Source of the DNA: Mogibacterium sp.
Lineage (GTDB): Bacteria > Bacillota > Clostridia > Peptostreptococcales > Anaerovoracaceae
NCBI GenBank assembly: GCA_017512365.1
Contig: JAFWGQ010000031.1
Coordinates: forward strand, 80,932 to 144,931
DNA length: 64,000 nucleotides
Direction of reading: 5' to 3'
Part shown: positions 9,115 through 18,618 of the stretch, piece by piece
Layout: every line of letters begins with the position of its first letter
Position numbering within the stretch: the first letter of the stretch is position 1
The notes under the pieces: generated by a model
Seen by the model: the letters and a program-made list of their open reading frames with translations, nothing else
What the model was told of the DNA's origin: nothing
Database searches by the model: none
Position numbers and translations under genes: made by a program

Positions 9115-10248
9115 ATGAAGATCAGTTTCAATGTCCCTCCGTATGTCGGCAAGGAACAGGACTACATACTGGAATCCATAAAGTCGCATAAGATCTGCGG
9201 CGACGGTGAATTCACGAAGAATTGCAACAAGTGGATCGAGGACAGGACCGGCGCTGCAAAGGCCCTTCTGACCACGGCCTGCTCGACCGCCCTTGACATG
9301 GCGGCTATACTGAGTGAAGTCGGTCCGGGAGACGAGGTCATACTGCCTTCGTTCACGTTCGTGTCGACGGCGAACGCCTTCGTGCTCAGAGGCGCGACTT
9401 TAGTGTTCGTCGACATAAGGCCGGATACACAGAACATCGACGAAAAGCTGATTGAGGACGCGGTCACGGACAGGACGAAGGTCATAGTTCCCGTCCACTA
9501 CGCGGGCGTGGGCTGCGAGATGGATACCATCATGGACATCGCGAAGCGCCATGATCTGCTCGTGGTCGAGGACGCCGCACAGGGCGTCATGTCGACGTAT
9601 AAGGGCAGAGCTCTCGGCAGCATGGGCGACTACGGATGCTACAGCTTCCACGAGACCAAGAACTACAGCATGGGCGAGGGCGGAGCGCTTCTCATCAGGG
9701 ACGAGGCAAAGGTCGACCGGGCTGAGATCATCAGGGAAAAGGGCACCGACAGGAGCAGGTTCCTCAAGGGCGTCGTCGACAAGTACACATGGGTGGACAT
9801 GGGATCGTCCTATCTCCCGAGCGAGATGAACGCGGCTTATCTCTGGGCGCAGCTTGAGATGGCTGAAGAGATAAACGAGGACAGGCTCGCGAGCTGGAAC
9901 GCATATTACGAGCAGCTCAGACCTCTGGCGGACGAGGGGCTCATAGAGCTTCCTGTCATACCGGCTGAGTGCGCTCACAACGCCCACATGTTCTACATAA
10001 AGACAAGGGACATCGAAGAGAGGAGCGCTCTGGCGGCTCACCTCAAGGAGAACGGCATACTCGCAGTGTTCCACTACGTGCCGCTCCACAGCGCGCCTGC
10101 GGGCTCGAGATTCGGAAGGTTCCACGGAGAGGACAGGTATACGACGAATACGTTCGAGCGCCTGCTGAGGCTCCCGATGTACTATGATCTGGGTCTCGAT
10201 AATGTCGAAAAGATCTGCGACAGGATAAAGGAATTCTACGGAAAGTAA
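9115..10248 (+). CDS. wecE: dTDP-4-amino-4,6-dideoxygalactose transaminase family (WecE/RffA-like)
   Basis: This 377-residue DegT/DnrJ/EryC1 aminotransferase opens with ISFNVPPYVGKEQDYI and matches RffA/WecE in length and pattern. LLTTACSTALDMAA near residue 50, VEDAAQGV with the PLP Asp near 152, and SFHETKNYSMGEGGAL with the Schiff-base lysine near 178 are all intact. WecE aminates the 4-keto sugar made by RfbB to give dTDP-4-amino-4,6-dideoxygalactose. It is preceded by AAGGGTAG and sits 68 bases after rfbB. The exact epimer made cannot be read from sequence. Confidence 0.85.
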   Translation: MKISFNVPPYVGKEQDYILESIKSHKICGDGEFTKNCNKWIEDRTGAAKALLTTACSTALDMAAILSEVGPGDEVILPSFTFVSTANAFVLRGATLVFVDIRPDTQNIDEKLIEDAVTDRTKVIVPVHYAGVGCEMDTIMDIAKRHDLLVVEDAAQGVMSTYKGRALGSMGDYGCYSFHETKNYSMGEGGALLIRDEAKVDRAEIIREKGTDRSRFLKGVVDKYTWVDMGSSYLPSEMNAAYLWAQLEMAEEINEDRLASWNAYYEQLRPLADEGLIELPVIPAECAHNAHMFYIKTRDIEERSALAAHLKENGILAVFHYVPLHSAPAGSRFGRFHGEDRYTTNTFERLLRLPMYYDLGLDNVEKICDRIKEFYGK

Positions 10249-10253
10249 ACTGA

Positions 10254-11855
10254 ATGGCAGTAAAACCACTTATAGCGGTCATCGATCTCAAAGTATCTGA
10301 AGAACCCGGCTTCGTCACAGCCGGGGGCCGTTGTGTTATAAAACTTGTCGGCAGCAGAGAAAAAGTCGATACCGATAAATTCCGCATCGATTTCCCGCTG
10401 AGGGAGAACGCCGCTGAGATAAGCTTCGGCTCGAGGTACGGAACTCCGCTTCCGGGAGGGATATGCCTCAACAGCTTCAGGCTCAGGATCAGCATGGATG
10501 ACGCAAAGGAATTCGACATCCAGAACAAGGTGATCCCGGTATACGGAAACAGCGACGGCGGCAGATTCCTCTACGACCTGCGCGACCTCAAACGGGGGCG
10601 CAACAGGCACAGCAGGATAATAATCAGGGACGGGATGTCGATGTACTTCAGACAGACCGTCTACAATACGCTCACCTTCACTGTCAGGGAATCCAACATC
10701 TACGACACGGAGGAGGGCGACAGGAGGCTCGAGGAAGCCCGCAAAAGAGCGAAGGCCCTGAAGGGCAGGGACATCATACTGATGTATGAGAAGAACTGCT
10801 CGAGATATGAGGAGAGCGCTTCGCATCTGTACGAAAAGCTCATGGACGCGGGATATGACAACGTCTATTTTATCGTGGACACGGGCATACCGGCGGTTCA
10901 GGACCTGGATGAGAAGTACAGGAGGAACCTGATCGAAAAGGACAGCGACAGGCATCTCGAATACTTCTTTGCCTGCGACAAGTTCATCTCGTCAGAGACC
11001 ATAGATCACGCTCTCCAGCTCAGGATAGCGAACACGCATGTGCGCAACAAGCTGACCGGCAGGGGACTGAGCTATGTCTTCCTCCAGCACGGGGTCATGT
11101 ACATGGTGTCGCTCAACTCGAAGCTGAGGACGGGATTCAAGAAGAACGACAACTATAAACTGTACAGGACGGTGGTATCGTCCGAGGCGGAGGCCCGGCA
11201 TTTCATCGACATGGCGGGAATGCTGCCCGAGGACCTCTACATAACGGGCCTGGCGAGCTTCGACACCTCCTACAGGCACGATGACGCAGATAAGATAATT
11301 ATCATGCCGACATGGAGGCGCTGGGAGACCAATCAGGCGAGAGACGATGTCGAGCAGACAGGATACTTCAGGATGCTCGGACGCATGTACGACGCCGTGC
11401 CGGATCATCTGAAGGACAAGGTGGTGATACTGCCGCATCCTCTCATAGCCGAAAAGTTCAGAGGGGAGCACGCCTTCGGGGATCACTTCATGATGGCGGA
11501 CAGCTACGATAAGGTGTTCAGGGACTGCGCTCTTCTGATCACGGACTACTCGTCGATAGCCTATGACGCCTTCTACAGAGGCGCCAATGTGGTCTTCGAC
11601 TGGATGGACCTCGACGAGTGCATGGAGCATTACGGAGAGGACACGCATCTCATGCTCAACGACGAAAACGTATTCGGCAGGGCGTGCAGGAGCGAAGACG
11701 AGCTGAAGAAGGCCGTGAAGGAAAGTTACGGAAAGCCTCAGAGAGAAGAGGATATCGAAAGGTACAGACATATAGTCGAGTTCCATGACGGAAAGAACTC
11801 GGAACGCATAATGAAGAAGCTCATTGAAGACGGCATCATAGAAAGCAAAGCCTGA
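10254..11855 (+). CDS. CDP-glycerol glycerophosphotransferase family protein (TagF-like)
   Basis: The 533-residue protein has an N-terminal beta-rich region of about 170 residues, then the GT-B-like polyol-phosphate transferase domain of TagF/TagB enzymes. Family signatures are VFLQHGVMYM (catalytic His) near residue 280, PTWRRWE near 350, ILPHPL near 390 and LLITDYSSIAYDAFYRG near 425. Such enzymes add glycerol-phosphate or ribitol-phosphate units to a lipid-linked wall teichoic acid at the cytoplasmic face. It starts 5 bases after the transaminase gene and precedes the TagO-like initiator. The polyol used is not predictable. Confidence 0.8.
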   Translation: MAVKPLIAVIDLKVSEEPGFVTAGGRCVIKLVGSREKVDTDKFRIDFPLRENAAEISFGSRYGTPLPGGICLNSFRLRISMDDAKEFDIQNKVIPVYGNSDGGRFLYDLRDLKRGRNRHSRIIIRDGMSMYFRQTVYNTLTFTVRESNIYDTEEGDRRLEEARKRAKALKGRDIILMYEKNCSRYEESASHLYEKLMDAGYDNVYFIVDTGIPAVQDLDEKYRRNLIEKDSDRHLEYFFACDKFISSETIDHALQLRIANTHVRNKLTGRGLSYVFLQHGVMYMVSLNSKLRTGFKKNDNYKLYRTVVSSEAEARHFIDMAGMLPEDLYITGLASFDTSYRHDDADKIIIMPTWRRWETNQARDDVEQTGYFRMLGRMYDAVPDHLKDKVVILPHPLIAEKFRGEHAFGDHFMMADSYDKVFRDCALLITDYSSIAYDAFYRGANVVFDWMDLDECMEHYGEDTHLMLNDENVFGRACRSEDELKKAVKESYGKPQREEDIERYRHIVEFHDGKNSERIMKKLIEDGIIESKA

Positions 11856-11859
11856 GGGA

Positions 11860-13110
11860 ATGATAGAAAGCAATTATTATCTGAGCAGAATATGTGAAGC
11901 CCTGCTGATAAGCATTGCGGTCGCGGCTCTGGCCACGCCCCTGTCGATCAGGCTGGCGCACAGACTGGGAGTTATAGACAGGCCCAAGGACGGGAGACGC
12001 ATGCACAGAAAGCCCATCCCGCGCTTTGGCGGCATGGCTATCTTCCTCGGGTCGATGGTGGCGATGACCATACCTGCCGGCATGAACGGTCAGATCAAGA
12101 CCGCCATGTTCGGAGGTCTGCTTATGTATGCTCTCGGCGTTGCCGATGATATACTCGACATCAGGCCGGTGGTCAAGTTCGCAGGGCAATTCGCGATAGC
12201 CACTGTCGTCTATGCTCTCGGCATAAGGATCACTTTCCTGAGTAATTTTTTCGGCAATGCGGTGATCACGGATGAATACGCCAACGTCATACTTTCGGGA
12301 GGACTGGCTTATCTGATCACGGTGTTCTGGATAGTCGGCATCACCAATGCAGTGAACCTCATGGACGGGCTGGACGGCCTCGCAGCGGGCTCGGTGGCCA
12401 TAATGTGCATGTCTCTGGCGTACATAGCCTACATACACGGCACAAGGCTCGGATCGATGCCTGTATGCATAGCCCTCGTGGCCGTGGCCGGAGGATGCAT
12501 CGGTTTCCTGCCGTATAATTTCTCTCCGGCAAAGACCTTCATGGGTGACGGCGGGGCGCTGTATCTCGGCTACATGATAGCGGTACTGTCGGTCATATCG
12601 CCTCTCAAACAGGCAACGGTGGTCGGAGCCCTCATACCTATGCTGACTCTTGCGGTCCCTATCTTCGATACGGTGTTCGCGATGCTGAGGAGGATCCTGA
12701 ACCATGAATCCATAATGCACGCCGACAGAGGCCACCTGCATCATCATCTGATGGCAGCAGGCTTCGGGCAGAGGCGCTCGGTGCTGATAATGTACGGCAT
12801 AGTCGGCATCATGGGCATAGTAGCCGTACTGATCAGCAGAGAGCTGTATAAGGATGCGTTTGCGCTCTTCCTTATTGCCCTGCTGTATCTGAGCATCATA
12901 ATCGTGCCTAAGAGACCGAAAAAGAACCTGAGAACGATCATCACACAGGACGCGGTCGAGGCTCAGAAGGAAAACTTCGTGGACTACCTGAACTACGAGA
13001 GGGAGAGAAGAAAGCAGCTGAAGGAGACGGGGCACGCGGAGGATCCGTCGCTGTTCATAAACGCCGATCCCGAGGAAGGCGGATCGACGCACAGAAAAAA
13101 AGACAAATAG
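11860..13110 (+). CDS. tagO: Undecaprenyl-phosphate N-acetylglucosaminyl-1-phosphate transferase (TagO/WecA-like)
   Basis: A 416-residue polytopic membrane protein of the MraY/WecA family, with about eleven membrane helices. It has RMHRKPIPRFGG, GVADDILDIRP (acidic pair), NAVNLMDGLDGLAAG, KTFMGDGGALYLG and the cytoplasmic HADRGHLHHHL motif. It starts teichoic-acid-type polymer synthesis by moving a sugar phosphate to undecaprenyl phosphate. The charged C-terminal tail after the last helix (about 345-416) is longer than in canonical TagO. The start follows the TagF-like stop by 4 bases. Confidence 0.88.
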   Translation: MIESNYYLSRICEALLISIAVAALATPLSIRLAHRLGVIDRPKDGRRMHRKPIPRFGGMAIFLGSMVAMTIPAGMNGQIKTAMFGGLLMYALGVADDILDIRPVVKFAGQFAIATVVYALGIRITFLSNFFGNAVITDEYANVILSGGLAYLITVFWIVGITNAVNLMDGLDGLAAGSVAIMCMSLAYIAYIHGTRLGSMPVCIALVAVAGGCIGFLPYNFSPAKTFMGDGGALYLGYMIAVLSVISPLKQATVVGALIPMLTLAVPIFDTVFAMLRRILNHESIMHADRGHLHHHLMAAGFGQRRSVLIMYGIVGIMGIVAVLISRELYKDAFALFLIALLYLSIIIVPKRPKKNLRTIITQDAVEAQKENFVDYLNYERERRKQLKETGHAEDPSLFINADPEEGGSTHRKKDK

Positions 13111-14490
13111 ATGACTCTGAAGGAAGAAATAAAGGACATATACGATAACAGGCCGACTCCGGAAGAAAGAAAGAAGGAGAAGCTGGAGGCAGGGCAGAGC
13201 AGTGCGTATAAAAGAGGCAGACGCGGCCTGACCGCGGAGGATCCGCTCAGGCCTGCAGCAAGAAGAGCGTACATGATACTGACTCTGCTGCTCGCACTGG
13301 CCGCAGCCGCCTTTTTTGTGATGCTCATTGTAATAAACCCTCTGCCGGCCGACCTGACCATAGTTGTCTCGATCCTCATACTGGGCCTGCTGACGGCTTC
13401 GGCGCTTCTTTTCAGGAAGCGCAGAAAGTGGAAACGCATCGCAGGCTTTGTCCCTGCGCTGACGCTTGTGCTGATCGTGGCGCTCGGCATGAATTTCATG
13501 GTAAATACCTACGCGATGCTCAACAGGATAGTCGACAGCGGGGTATCCGCCACAGGACCTGCGGCGAAGACCGTAGATGTGGTCAATGAGCCGTTCAACA
13601 TATACATCACGGGTATAGATCAGTGGGCGTACGAAAAGGGCATGGACCTTGAGAGAAGCGACGTCAACATGATCATAACGGTCAATCCGGTGACAAAGAA
13701 GGTGTTGATCACATCGATCCCGCGCGACACTTATGTCGAGCTGTATACCGCAAGGCAGATGGACAAGCTGACTCATACCGGGGTGTACGGAGTTGACGAG
13801 ACTCTCAATACGGTCGAGAAGTGGCTCGGTGTGAAGCTGAACTACTACGTTAAGATGAACTTTACCGGAGCCAGGGACATAATCAATGCAATGGACGGCA
13901 TCGAGGTCTATTCGCCTGTGGCGTTCGAAAGCAGCCTGGCGGGATATGAATACCAGAAAGGCTGGAACTTCATGTACGGGAAGAAAGCCCTGTATTTCGC
14001 GCGAGAGAGGCATGCATTTGAAGGCATGGATTCCGTCAGGGTCGAGAACCAGCAGAGAGTGGTCGAGGCCATCATCAAAAAAATGACATCCTCCAGAGTG
14101 CTGCTGACGAAATACGGCGACATCATGGATGCTGCCGGAGAGCAGATGTCCACAAATATCTCTACTGATGAGATGACTGCGCTCGCGAAGATGCAGATCT
14201 CGGAGCTCGCCTCATGGGATGTCGAGATGCAGAAGATAGAGGGCAAATATGACCAGGACTACGTGGCTTCGCTGACGCAGTCCAGAAAATTCGACGTATA
14301 CAGGCCGGATCCGGCATCCGTACGCAGCTGCGTGGACAACATCGATTCGGTGATGAACCCGTCCCTCAGTGAACTCAGTGAGGCGAGGAAGAATGCCAGT
14401 AAAAGCTTCTTCGTCAATGCGGTGAAGAGGCTCGCCGGCGGAGGCAGCGGAGAGGAAGAACCGGAAAACGGCGGACAGGAAGGAGAATAA
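13111..14490 (+). CDS. LCP family (LytR-CpsA-Psr) glycopolymer ligase
   Basis: The 459-residue protein starts directly after the TagO-like stop. It has a charged N-terminus, three membrane segments (about 53-75, 82-100, 113-133) and an extracytoplasmic LCP domain. FNIYITGIDQ, RSDVNMIITVNP, ITSIPRDTYVEL (conserved Arg) and YFARERHAFEGMDSVRVENQQ are the family motifs. LCP enzymes move teichoic acid or capsule polymers from undecaprenyl pyrophosphate to peptidoglycan. Its place in the operon suggests it attaches the polymer made by its neighbours. The C-terminal tail is Gly/Glu rich. Confidence 0.9.
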   Translation: MTLKEEIKDIYDNRPTPEERKKEKLEAGQSSAYKRGRRGLTAEDPLRPAARRAYMILTLLLALAAAAFFVMLIVINPLPADLTIVVSILILGLLTASALLFRKRRKWKRIAGFVPALTLVLIVALGMNFMVNTYAMLNRIVDSGVSATGPAAKTVDVVNEPFNIYITGIDQWAYEKGMDLERSDVNMIITVNPVTKKVLITSIPRDTYVELYTARQMDKLTHTGVYGVDETLNTVEKWLGVKLNYYVKMNFTGARDIINAMDGIEVYSPVAFESSLAGYEYQKGWNFMYGKKALYFARERHAFEGMDSVRVENQQRVVEAIIKKMTSSRVLLTKYGDIMDAAGEQMSTNISTDEMTALAKMQISELASWDVEMQKIEGKYDQDYVASLTQSRKFDVYRPDPASVRSCVDNIDSVMNPSLSELSEARKNASKSFFVNAVKRLAGGGSGEEEPENGGQEGE

Positions 14491-15740
14491 TGGGAAGAGT
14501 CTCAGGATTCAAACGTCTGGTATTTGACGTAGCCAAGAAGAACAGACTGTTCCGCATAGCGGGAAGGCATGCCAGGGATGCGGTATACAGGGCCAAGATG
14601 GTCATCGACGAGCCCTTTGCCGGCATCGATGACAGACTGGTCTATTTCCAGACCTTTTCGGGAAGGAGCTACAGCGATTCTCCCAAGGCGCTGTACGAGT
14701 ACATGCTGAACGCTCCGGAGTACGCCGGCTACAGATTCGTGTGGAGCTTCAAGGAGCCCGAAAGATTCAGCGGGCTTCTGGAAAACGGGCGCACCGAGAT
14801 CGTGAGGTTCAGATCGAAGGCCGACAACAGAGCTCTGAGAAGGGCGAAGTACTGGATCTCGAATTACAGGATGCTCGACTACCAGCATCCGCGAAAGGAC
14901 CAGATATACGTGCAGTGCTGGCACGGGACTCCTCTGAAGCGGCTGGGATACGACATCGCTGAGAGCGACAACGCCATGAATTCGCTTTCAGAGATAAAAG
15001 AGAAGTACAGGACGGACGCGAAAAAGTTCAGATGGCTGCTTTCACCGTCTCCGTTCGCGACAGAAAAATTCACCACGGCATGGAACCTGCGTGAGACCGG
15101 ACAGGAGTACAAGATCCTGGAAACGGGTTATCCGCGAAATGACAGACTCGCGAAGGCGGGCGCTGAAGAGAGTTCCGCGATGAAGGATAAGCTCGGCGTC
15201 GCCGGCAGGAAGGTCATACTCTATGCGCCGACATGGAGGGATAACCAGCACGTGAGCGGCGAGGGCTATACGTATAAAACGGAAGTGGACTTCGACAGGC
15301 TCCGGAGTGAGCTGGGCGGAGAATACGTCATTCTTTTCAGGGCGCATTACCTCGTGGCAAACAGCTTCGATTTCGCGCGCTACGAGGGGTTTGTAGTGGA
15401 TGTGAGCTCGTATCCGGACATAAACGACCTGTATATCGCTTCCGACATACTCGTCACGGACTATTCCAGCGTCTTCTTCGACTGGGCCATACTCGGGCGC
15501 CCGGTCATATTCTACATGTACGATCTTGAGGAGTACGCGAACGGCATGAGGGGATTCTACCTCTCGACTGACGACCTGCCGGGACCGGTCGTCAGGGATG
15601 AGGACGCCCTCATAAGGGAGATAAGGGCCGCGGACGGCCGGAAAGCCGATGAGGCATATAAAAACTTCGTAAGGACATACGATCCCTACGAAGACGGCGA
15701 GTCATCCAGGCGCGTGCTCGAGCGTATCCTGGAGCGCTAG
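14490..15740 (+). CDS. CDP-glycerol glycerophosphotransferase family protein (TagB-like)
   Basis: A 416-residue TagB/TagF-type enzyme whose ATG overlaps the LCP stop by one base. It has YVQCWHGTPLKRLGYD (catalytic His) near residue 142, LLSPSPFA near 185, YAPTWRDNQ near 240, LFRAHYL near 280 and ILVTDYSSVFFDWA near 325. Shorter than its paralogue at 10254 and lacking that N-terminal domain, it is the better candidate for the TagB-type priming step. It overlaps the convergent SGNH gene by 4 bases. Confidence 0.85.
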   Translation: MGRVSGFKRLVFDVAKKNRLFRIAGRHARDAVYRAKMVIDEPFAGIDDRLVYFQTFSGRSYSDSPKALYEYMLNAPEYAGYRFVWSFKEPERFSGLLENGRTEIVRFRSKADNRALRRAKYWISNYRMLDYQHPRKDQIYVQCWHGTPLKRLGYDIAESDNAMNSLSEIKEKYRTDAKKFRWLLSPSPFATEKFTTAWNLRETGQEYKILETGYPRNDRLAKAGAEESSAMKDKLGVAGRKVILYAPTWRDNQHVSGEGYTYKTEVDFDRLRSELGGEYVILFRAHYLVANSFDFARYEGFVVDVSSYPDINDLYIASDILVTDYSSVFFDWAILGRPVIFYMYDLEEYANGMRGFYLSTDDLPGPVVRDEDALIREIRAADGRKADEAYKNFVRTYDPYEDGESSRRVLERILER

Positions 15741-16912
15741 GGTTGCTCAACAAGAGGAGCCAGTTCTCTTATGCGGGCAGGCGAATCATAATATTCCTCT
15801 CTGGCATTATCTTCGATCTGCTTTTCCGTGACCTTATAGTATTCGTGTAGGTAAGCGACCGCAAGATCCCATTCCGCCCTGACGCTGTCGCTGAGTTCTG
15901 AACGGCCGATCCCTGCCTCATCCTGTATGTATTTTCCAAGATATTCCGTTACCTTTCGCTGACCACGGGTGTTTGTGTGTCCGTGGTTGTAGAAATCCTC
16001 CTGCTCTTTGAGACCGATGTCGTGAAAATGCTTCTGCATGTTGAAGGCGCGGCATCCGTTTTCCTCCGCGATCTCCAGTATGCGGTTTGCACGCATGTTG
16101 ACCTCCATCTCGTCAGGATAACCGTCCACGAGGACCGAAGGGAACTTTACAAAGAGGACCTCGATATCCTCGGACTTGCAGTAGTCTATGAAGTCGAGGA
16201 TGATCTTTTCAGTCTTCGCGTCAAGAGGAAGCGCTTCATCCGTAAAGCTCTCAGCCTCCACATCCGCCAGCCAGCGGATCCTGGTTTTTGTGAAATTGCC
16301 CTTGAGAGGCGAAGGTCCGGCAAACTCGAGCCTGAGCCTGTCAGGCAGGGAAGGGAGGCATGCCGGAACGTTGTTGTGATACTTGATGAACGGGAAGAGG
16401 AAGCTTGCCGCGCTGGTCCCGTCAACGAGACTGCTGAGCTCCTCTGCCGTTTCGACTCTTTCTGCGGACCACTCAGTGTGGCTCATGACGATCGACAGCT
16501 GGTTGCTCCTGGTATCGATCATATCGCGGTCATAGCCGCCCCCGAACACATCGACGACGACGAGCTTCGGCCTCTGGGTCTTCAGTGCGTCCTTTAAAGC
16601 CGGCGTCCACATGGTGCAGGTGGATCCGCCTATCGCATAAGGATAGGAGGTGTATCCGAATTTCTCGTAGGCATATGCGGACGAAAAGTCGGAATATGCC
16701 GCGCTCGAACCGATCAGAAGCACGTCGATGCTGTTTTCAGGTTCCTTATGGAAGTTGATGATCCTTATCTCATCGCAGGAAAACGGGATGCACATGAACT
16801 TCTGCATGAACCATGCCGAAAAGAGAAGAAAGGCGATCATCAGCACCACCGCGGCGATCCTCAGTCCGGACTTCTTCGTGTTATTGATTTGTTCTTTAGC
16901 AGAGTCATTCAT
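15737..16912 (-). CDS. SGNH-hydrolase-like membrane-anchored protein (DltD-like)
   Basis: The 391-residue protein has one N-terminal membrane anchor (IAAVVLMIAFLLFSAWFMQK) and an extracytoplasmic SGNH-type domain. DVLLIGSSAAYSDFS near residue 58 carries the candidate nucleophile serine, and YNHGHTNTRGQRKVTEYL near 295 supplies the His block. This is the partner normally encoded beside MBOAT O-acyltransferases, as DltD is beside DltB. It is the last gene of a five-gene minus-strand cassette and would act outside the membrane on the acyl group delivered by the MBOAT protein. Confidence 0.75.
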   Translation of the reverse strand: MNDSAKEQINNTKKSGLRIAAVVLMIAFLLFSAWFMQKFMCIPFSCDEIRIINFHKEPENSIDVLLIGSSAAYSDFSSAYAYEKFGYTSYPYAIGGSTCTMWTPALKDALKTQRPKLVVVDVFGGGYDRDMIDTRSNQLSIVMSHTEWSAERVETAEELSSLVDGTSAASFLFPFIKYHNNVPACLPSLPDRLRLEFAGPSPLKGNFTKTRIRWLADVEAESFTDEALPLDAKTEKIILDFIDYCKSEDIEVLFVKFPSVLVDGYPDEMEVNMRANRILEIAEENGCRAFNMQKHFHDIGLKEQEDFYNHGHTNTRGQRKVTEYLGKYIQDEAGIGRSELSDSVRAEWDLAVAYLHEYYKVTEKQIEDNAREEYYDSPARIRELAPLVEQP

Positions 16913-16965
16913 ATCGGTATATTACGTTTTGTATAAATATATTCTGAATATCCTGTCCTGCCGGG

Positions 16966-18618
16966 TCAGAACTGCTGGTAAATGAATTCCGCAGGGTCGG
17001 ACATCGGCCCGTAGCAGCCTATGATCAGTATGCACATCAGAAGCAGGGCGAGAGCCGCCCACTGGACGAATCCCCTGTGCCTGACTATGATCTCGGCAGG
17101 AGTATCCACCGACTCCTTTTCCATCCTGACGCTGAAATACAGCAGCACGAGAGTGCAGATAAACATGGCTGCATATTCCGCCTTCGTCAGCCCGAGAGTC
17201 GGAAGCTGCTCTCTGAAGACGGACAGCGACTGATCCGTCAGCGTGAGCCACAGCATCTGCAGGGCGTTCGTGAAGTTCTCGGCGATGTCGAACACATAGC
17301 CCACGAGAACTATGATGAATGTCCTCAGCATCTGGAAGAGATGCCACCATGCGGCATCCTCTTTTATGTGCAGGGCGTTTCTGGACTTTTCATATACAGG
17401 CCCGATAAGAGCCGAGATCATGATGATGATGCCGTTCCAGAGACCGAAGCCAATGTATCTGCTGTTGGCTCCGTGCCATATGCCGATAAGCATGAATACT
17501 ATGAACGACGCCATGGCCGTCGTGAACACCTTCGCCGTGTGTCTGCCTGCGGCAGTCTGCCCGAAGCGCGATCTCGCTATGGAGGCGCTGACGCGCTTTG
17601 ACCACTCGGACATCGCTATAGGGTAGAAGACGTAGTTCTTCATCCACGCTCCCAATGTGATGTGCCACCTGCGCCAGTACTCGCTGATGGTCCTGGAGAA
17701 GTAAGGCCTTCTGAAGTTGACTTCAAGCTCGATGCCCAGCACTTCGCATATGCCCCTCGAGATGTCGATGCCGCCCGAGAAGTCCGCATACAGCTGCAGG
17801 GCGTAGAGAAGCACTACGAAGAGCACGGCCGTGCCCCCGTATCCGGCGAACTCCTCTCCGTCGAACATGCCTCCGTGTATGCCGCCGTTCTCGTTGTACG
17901 CCTTGATAGCGATCCAGACCCTGTCTGCGATGACCATCTTCTTGAATACTCCCCAGCTGATGTTCATCACGCCCTTCTTGAAATTGTCCCATTCGAAGTC
18001 GTGAGCTTCGATCAGCTGATGCTGGAGCCTGCCGAACTGTGAGATCGGTCCCTGGATTATCTGAGGGAAGAAGGATACGAAGAGTGCGAATCTGAATATG
18101 TTCCTCTCAGGTTCGACCGTCTCCCTGTATACGTCGATCAGATAGCCCGTGGCTATGAAGGTATAGAAGGATATGCCGAGAGGCAGCAGCAGGTGTATCT
18201 GCGGCGCGCCGTCCGGGTCCGCTCCCATGAGCGACGCGATGCTGCCAGAGAGGAAGTTGAAATACTTGAGAAAGAAGAGTATGCCGAAGTTTAGAAGGAG
18301 CACTGCTGCGAGCACGCCCTTCTTTTTCTTCTGCGCGGCCTCCTTAAAAGCCTTTTTCTCTTCTTTCGACCACTCGGCCTTATGCTCCCTGACGGCTGCT
18401 TTCGTCTCTTTCGAGATATCCGCCATCCTGTTTGCAGCCAGGTATATCGTGATTATCGTGACCAGGATGAAGGCAGTATACTGAAAGCTGTTGTAAACAT
18501 AAAAAAAGCCGCTCGCGATCAGAAGCACCACCCAGCGGCAGTCCTTCTTCGGGAGAGCAAAGTAAATCATGCCCGTTATGATCGCAAACAGAGCGAATGG
18601 AAGAGACGTCAGAGCCAT
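16966..18618 (-). CDS. MBOAT family O-acyltransferase (DltB/AlgI-like)
   Basis: A 550-residue polytopic protein with the MBOAT core: SEYWRRWHITLGAWMKNY near residue 320, and GIWHGANSRYIGFGLWNG near 375 with the catalytic His. Like DltB, it should take a thioester-bound group from a carrier protein at the inner face and pass it to a polymer outside. It starts inside the end of the decarboxylase gene (10-base overlap), which ties it to the ligase/carrier pair upstream. A basic loop of lysines around residue 75-105 is unusually long. Confidence 0.88.
   Translation of the reverse strand: MALTSLPFALFAIITGMIYFALPKKDCRWVVLLIASGFFYVYNSFQYTAFILVTIITIYLAANRMADISKETKAAVREHKAEWSKEEKKAFKEAAQKKKKGVLAAVLLLNFGILFFLKYFNFLSGSIASLMGADPDGAPQIHLLLPLGISFYTFIATGYLIDVYRETVEPERNIFRFALFVSFFPQIIQGPISQFGRLQHQLIEAHDFEWDNFKKGVMNISWGVFKKMVIADRVWIAIKAYNENGGIHGGMFDGEEFAGYGGTAVLFVVLLYALQLYADFSGGIDISRGICEVLGIELEVNFRRPYFSRTISEYWRRWHITLGAWMKNYVFYPIAMSEWSKRVSASIARSRFGQTAAGRHTAKVFTTAMASFIVFMLIGIWHGANSRYIGFGLWNGIIIMISALIGPVYEKSRNALHIKEDAAWWHLFQMLRTFIIVLVGYVFDIAENFTNALQMLWLTLTDQSLSVFREQLPTLGLTKAEYAAMFICTLVLLYFSVRMEKESVDTPAEIIVRHRGFVQWAALALLLMCILIIGCYGPMSDPAEFIYQQF

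Noticed and set aside
11836-14013. 725-residue open frame on the minus strand
   Set aside because: It is antisense to the TagO-like and LCP genes, has a His/Arg/Tyr-rich composition with no domain, and arises from codon bias of the real genes. The same holds for the long antisense frames at 19983-21560, 39148-40626, 50093-51433 and 59890-61635.
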